Of a stretch of DNA of 13,553 bases, positions 13,458 through 13,553 are shown in pieces. A program made the position numbers and the translations under genes. This stretch comes from JBCDCP01 sp039181495 (GTDB lineage Bacteria; Pseudomonadota; Alphaproteobacteria; Rhizobiales; Tepidamorphaceae), in contig JBCDCP010000082.1 of assembly GCA_039181495.1 (NCBI GenBank), positions 1-13,553 of the forward strand. The letters run 5' to 3'. Position 1 is the first letter of the stretch. Each line of letters opens with the position of its first letter. Below the pieces are notes generated by a model. That model was not told where the DNA came from. It saw nothing but the letters and a program-made list of their open reading frames with translations, and did no database searches.

Positions 13458-13553
13458 GGGCTAAAGAGTTAAAACAGGTAGGGGCTAAAGAGTTAAAACA
13501 TAAGCGGATCCAGGACATCAGTACGGGGGTGGGGCTAAGGAGCTCGAGCATAA
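13458..13553. repeat. Imperfect direct-repeat tract at the right edge
   Basis: A 19-nt unit GGGCTAAAGAGTTAAAACA occurs twice exactly, at 13458-13476 and 13482-13500 (24-bp period). A diverged third copy, at 13531-13553, matches the second copy (extended to 23 nt) at 18 of 23 positions. The third copy also overlaps GAGCTC and CTCGAG, and GGATCC lies between copies. The A+T-rich units differ from the surrounding G+C-rich coding sequence and begin exactly where the ABC ATPase homology ends. Origin unknown: a mobile-element end, a recombination scar or an assembly artefact. Confidence 0.55.

Noticed and set aside
13385..13553. Plus-strand open frame to the right edge whose last part (RIQDISTGVGLRSSSI) resembles a TetR-type helix-turn-helix.
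   Set aside because: Most of the frame lies antisense to the conserved ATPase and across the repeat tract; only about 16 residues look suggestive and no downstream domain is visible.
1..13553. CRISPR array, toxin-antitoxin pair, phage genes, riboswitch.
   Set aside because: No regularly spaced repeats beyond the short right-edge tract, and no Cas, toxin, integrase, transposase or phage-like frames; no known riboswitch pattern recognised in the leaders.

Overview
The window looks like chromosomal DNA of an alphaproteobacterium. This rests on the G+C-rich coding, the typical alphaproteobacterial tRNA(Tyr)-tRNA(Gly)-tRNA(Trp)-secE-nusG order with a divergent rlmB, and the rhizobial/sphingomonad flavour of the transport and amidohydrolase genes. 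I cannot fix the order or genus from sequence alone.

Left part (1-2885) is housekeeping. On the minus strand a promoter-like TTGACA-17 nt-CATAAC (1203-1231) precedes a stable-RNA/translation operon: tRNA-Tyr(GTA), tRNA-Gly(TCC), tRNA-Trp(CCA), secE and the start of nusG, which runs off the left edge. Divergently, rlmB (23S rRNA 2'-O-methyltransferase) lies on the plus strand and converges with a small exported protein of unknown function. A plus-strand tRNA-Thr(TGT), preceded by a 9-bp inverted repeat, closes the core part.

Right part (about 2980-13553) is an accessory-looking catabolic region that begins directly beside tRNA-Thr. A minus-strand run reads livK-type binding protein, [33-nt hairpin], livH-type permease, one protein that fuses the LivM permease with both LivG and LivF ATPases, a cytosine-deaminase-like amidohydrolase, and an amidase-signature hydrolase. 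The genes are tightly packed (4-nt gap, ATGA overlap, 23-nt gap). Divergently from livK, two small plus-strand genes overlap (TGATG): an NTF2/SnoaL-like protein and an AtzH-like (DUF3225) protein. They converge with a second, intact amidohydrolase of the AtzA/TrzN/guanine-deaminase type on the minus strand. Upstream of that lies the C-terminal part of a sugar/nucleoside-type (RbsA/NupO-like) ABC ATPase.

Taken together, the right part reads as import of a small nitrogenous compound through a Liv-type (and perhaps also a nucleoside-type) ABC importer, followed by hydrolytic deamination or ring opening and amide hydrolysis. AtzH-like, amidase and deaminase-like genes together point to a nitrogen heterocycle or its ureido/amide products (pyrimidine, purine, triazine or hydantoin-like). 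The actual substrate is not readable from sequence.

Most unusual points: the permease-ATPase-ATPase fusion with one consensus and one degenerate predicted ATP site; the cytosine-deaminase-like enzyme that lacks the usual catalytic Glu and metal-binding Asp; and the right edge, where the ABC ATPase frame is interrupted exactly at a short imperfect direct-repeat tract.
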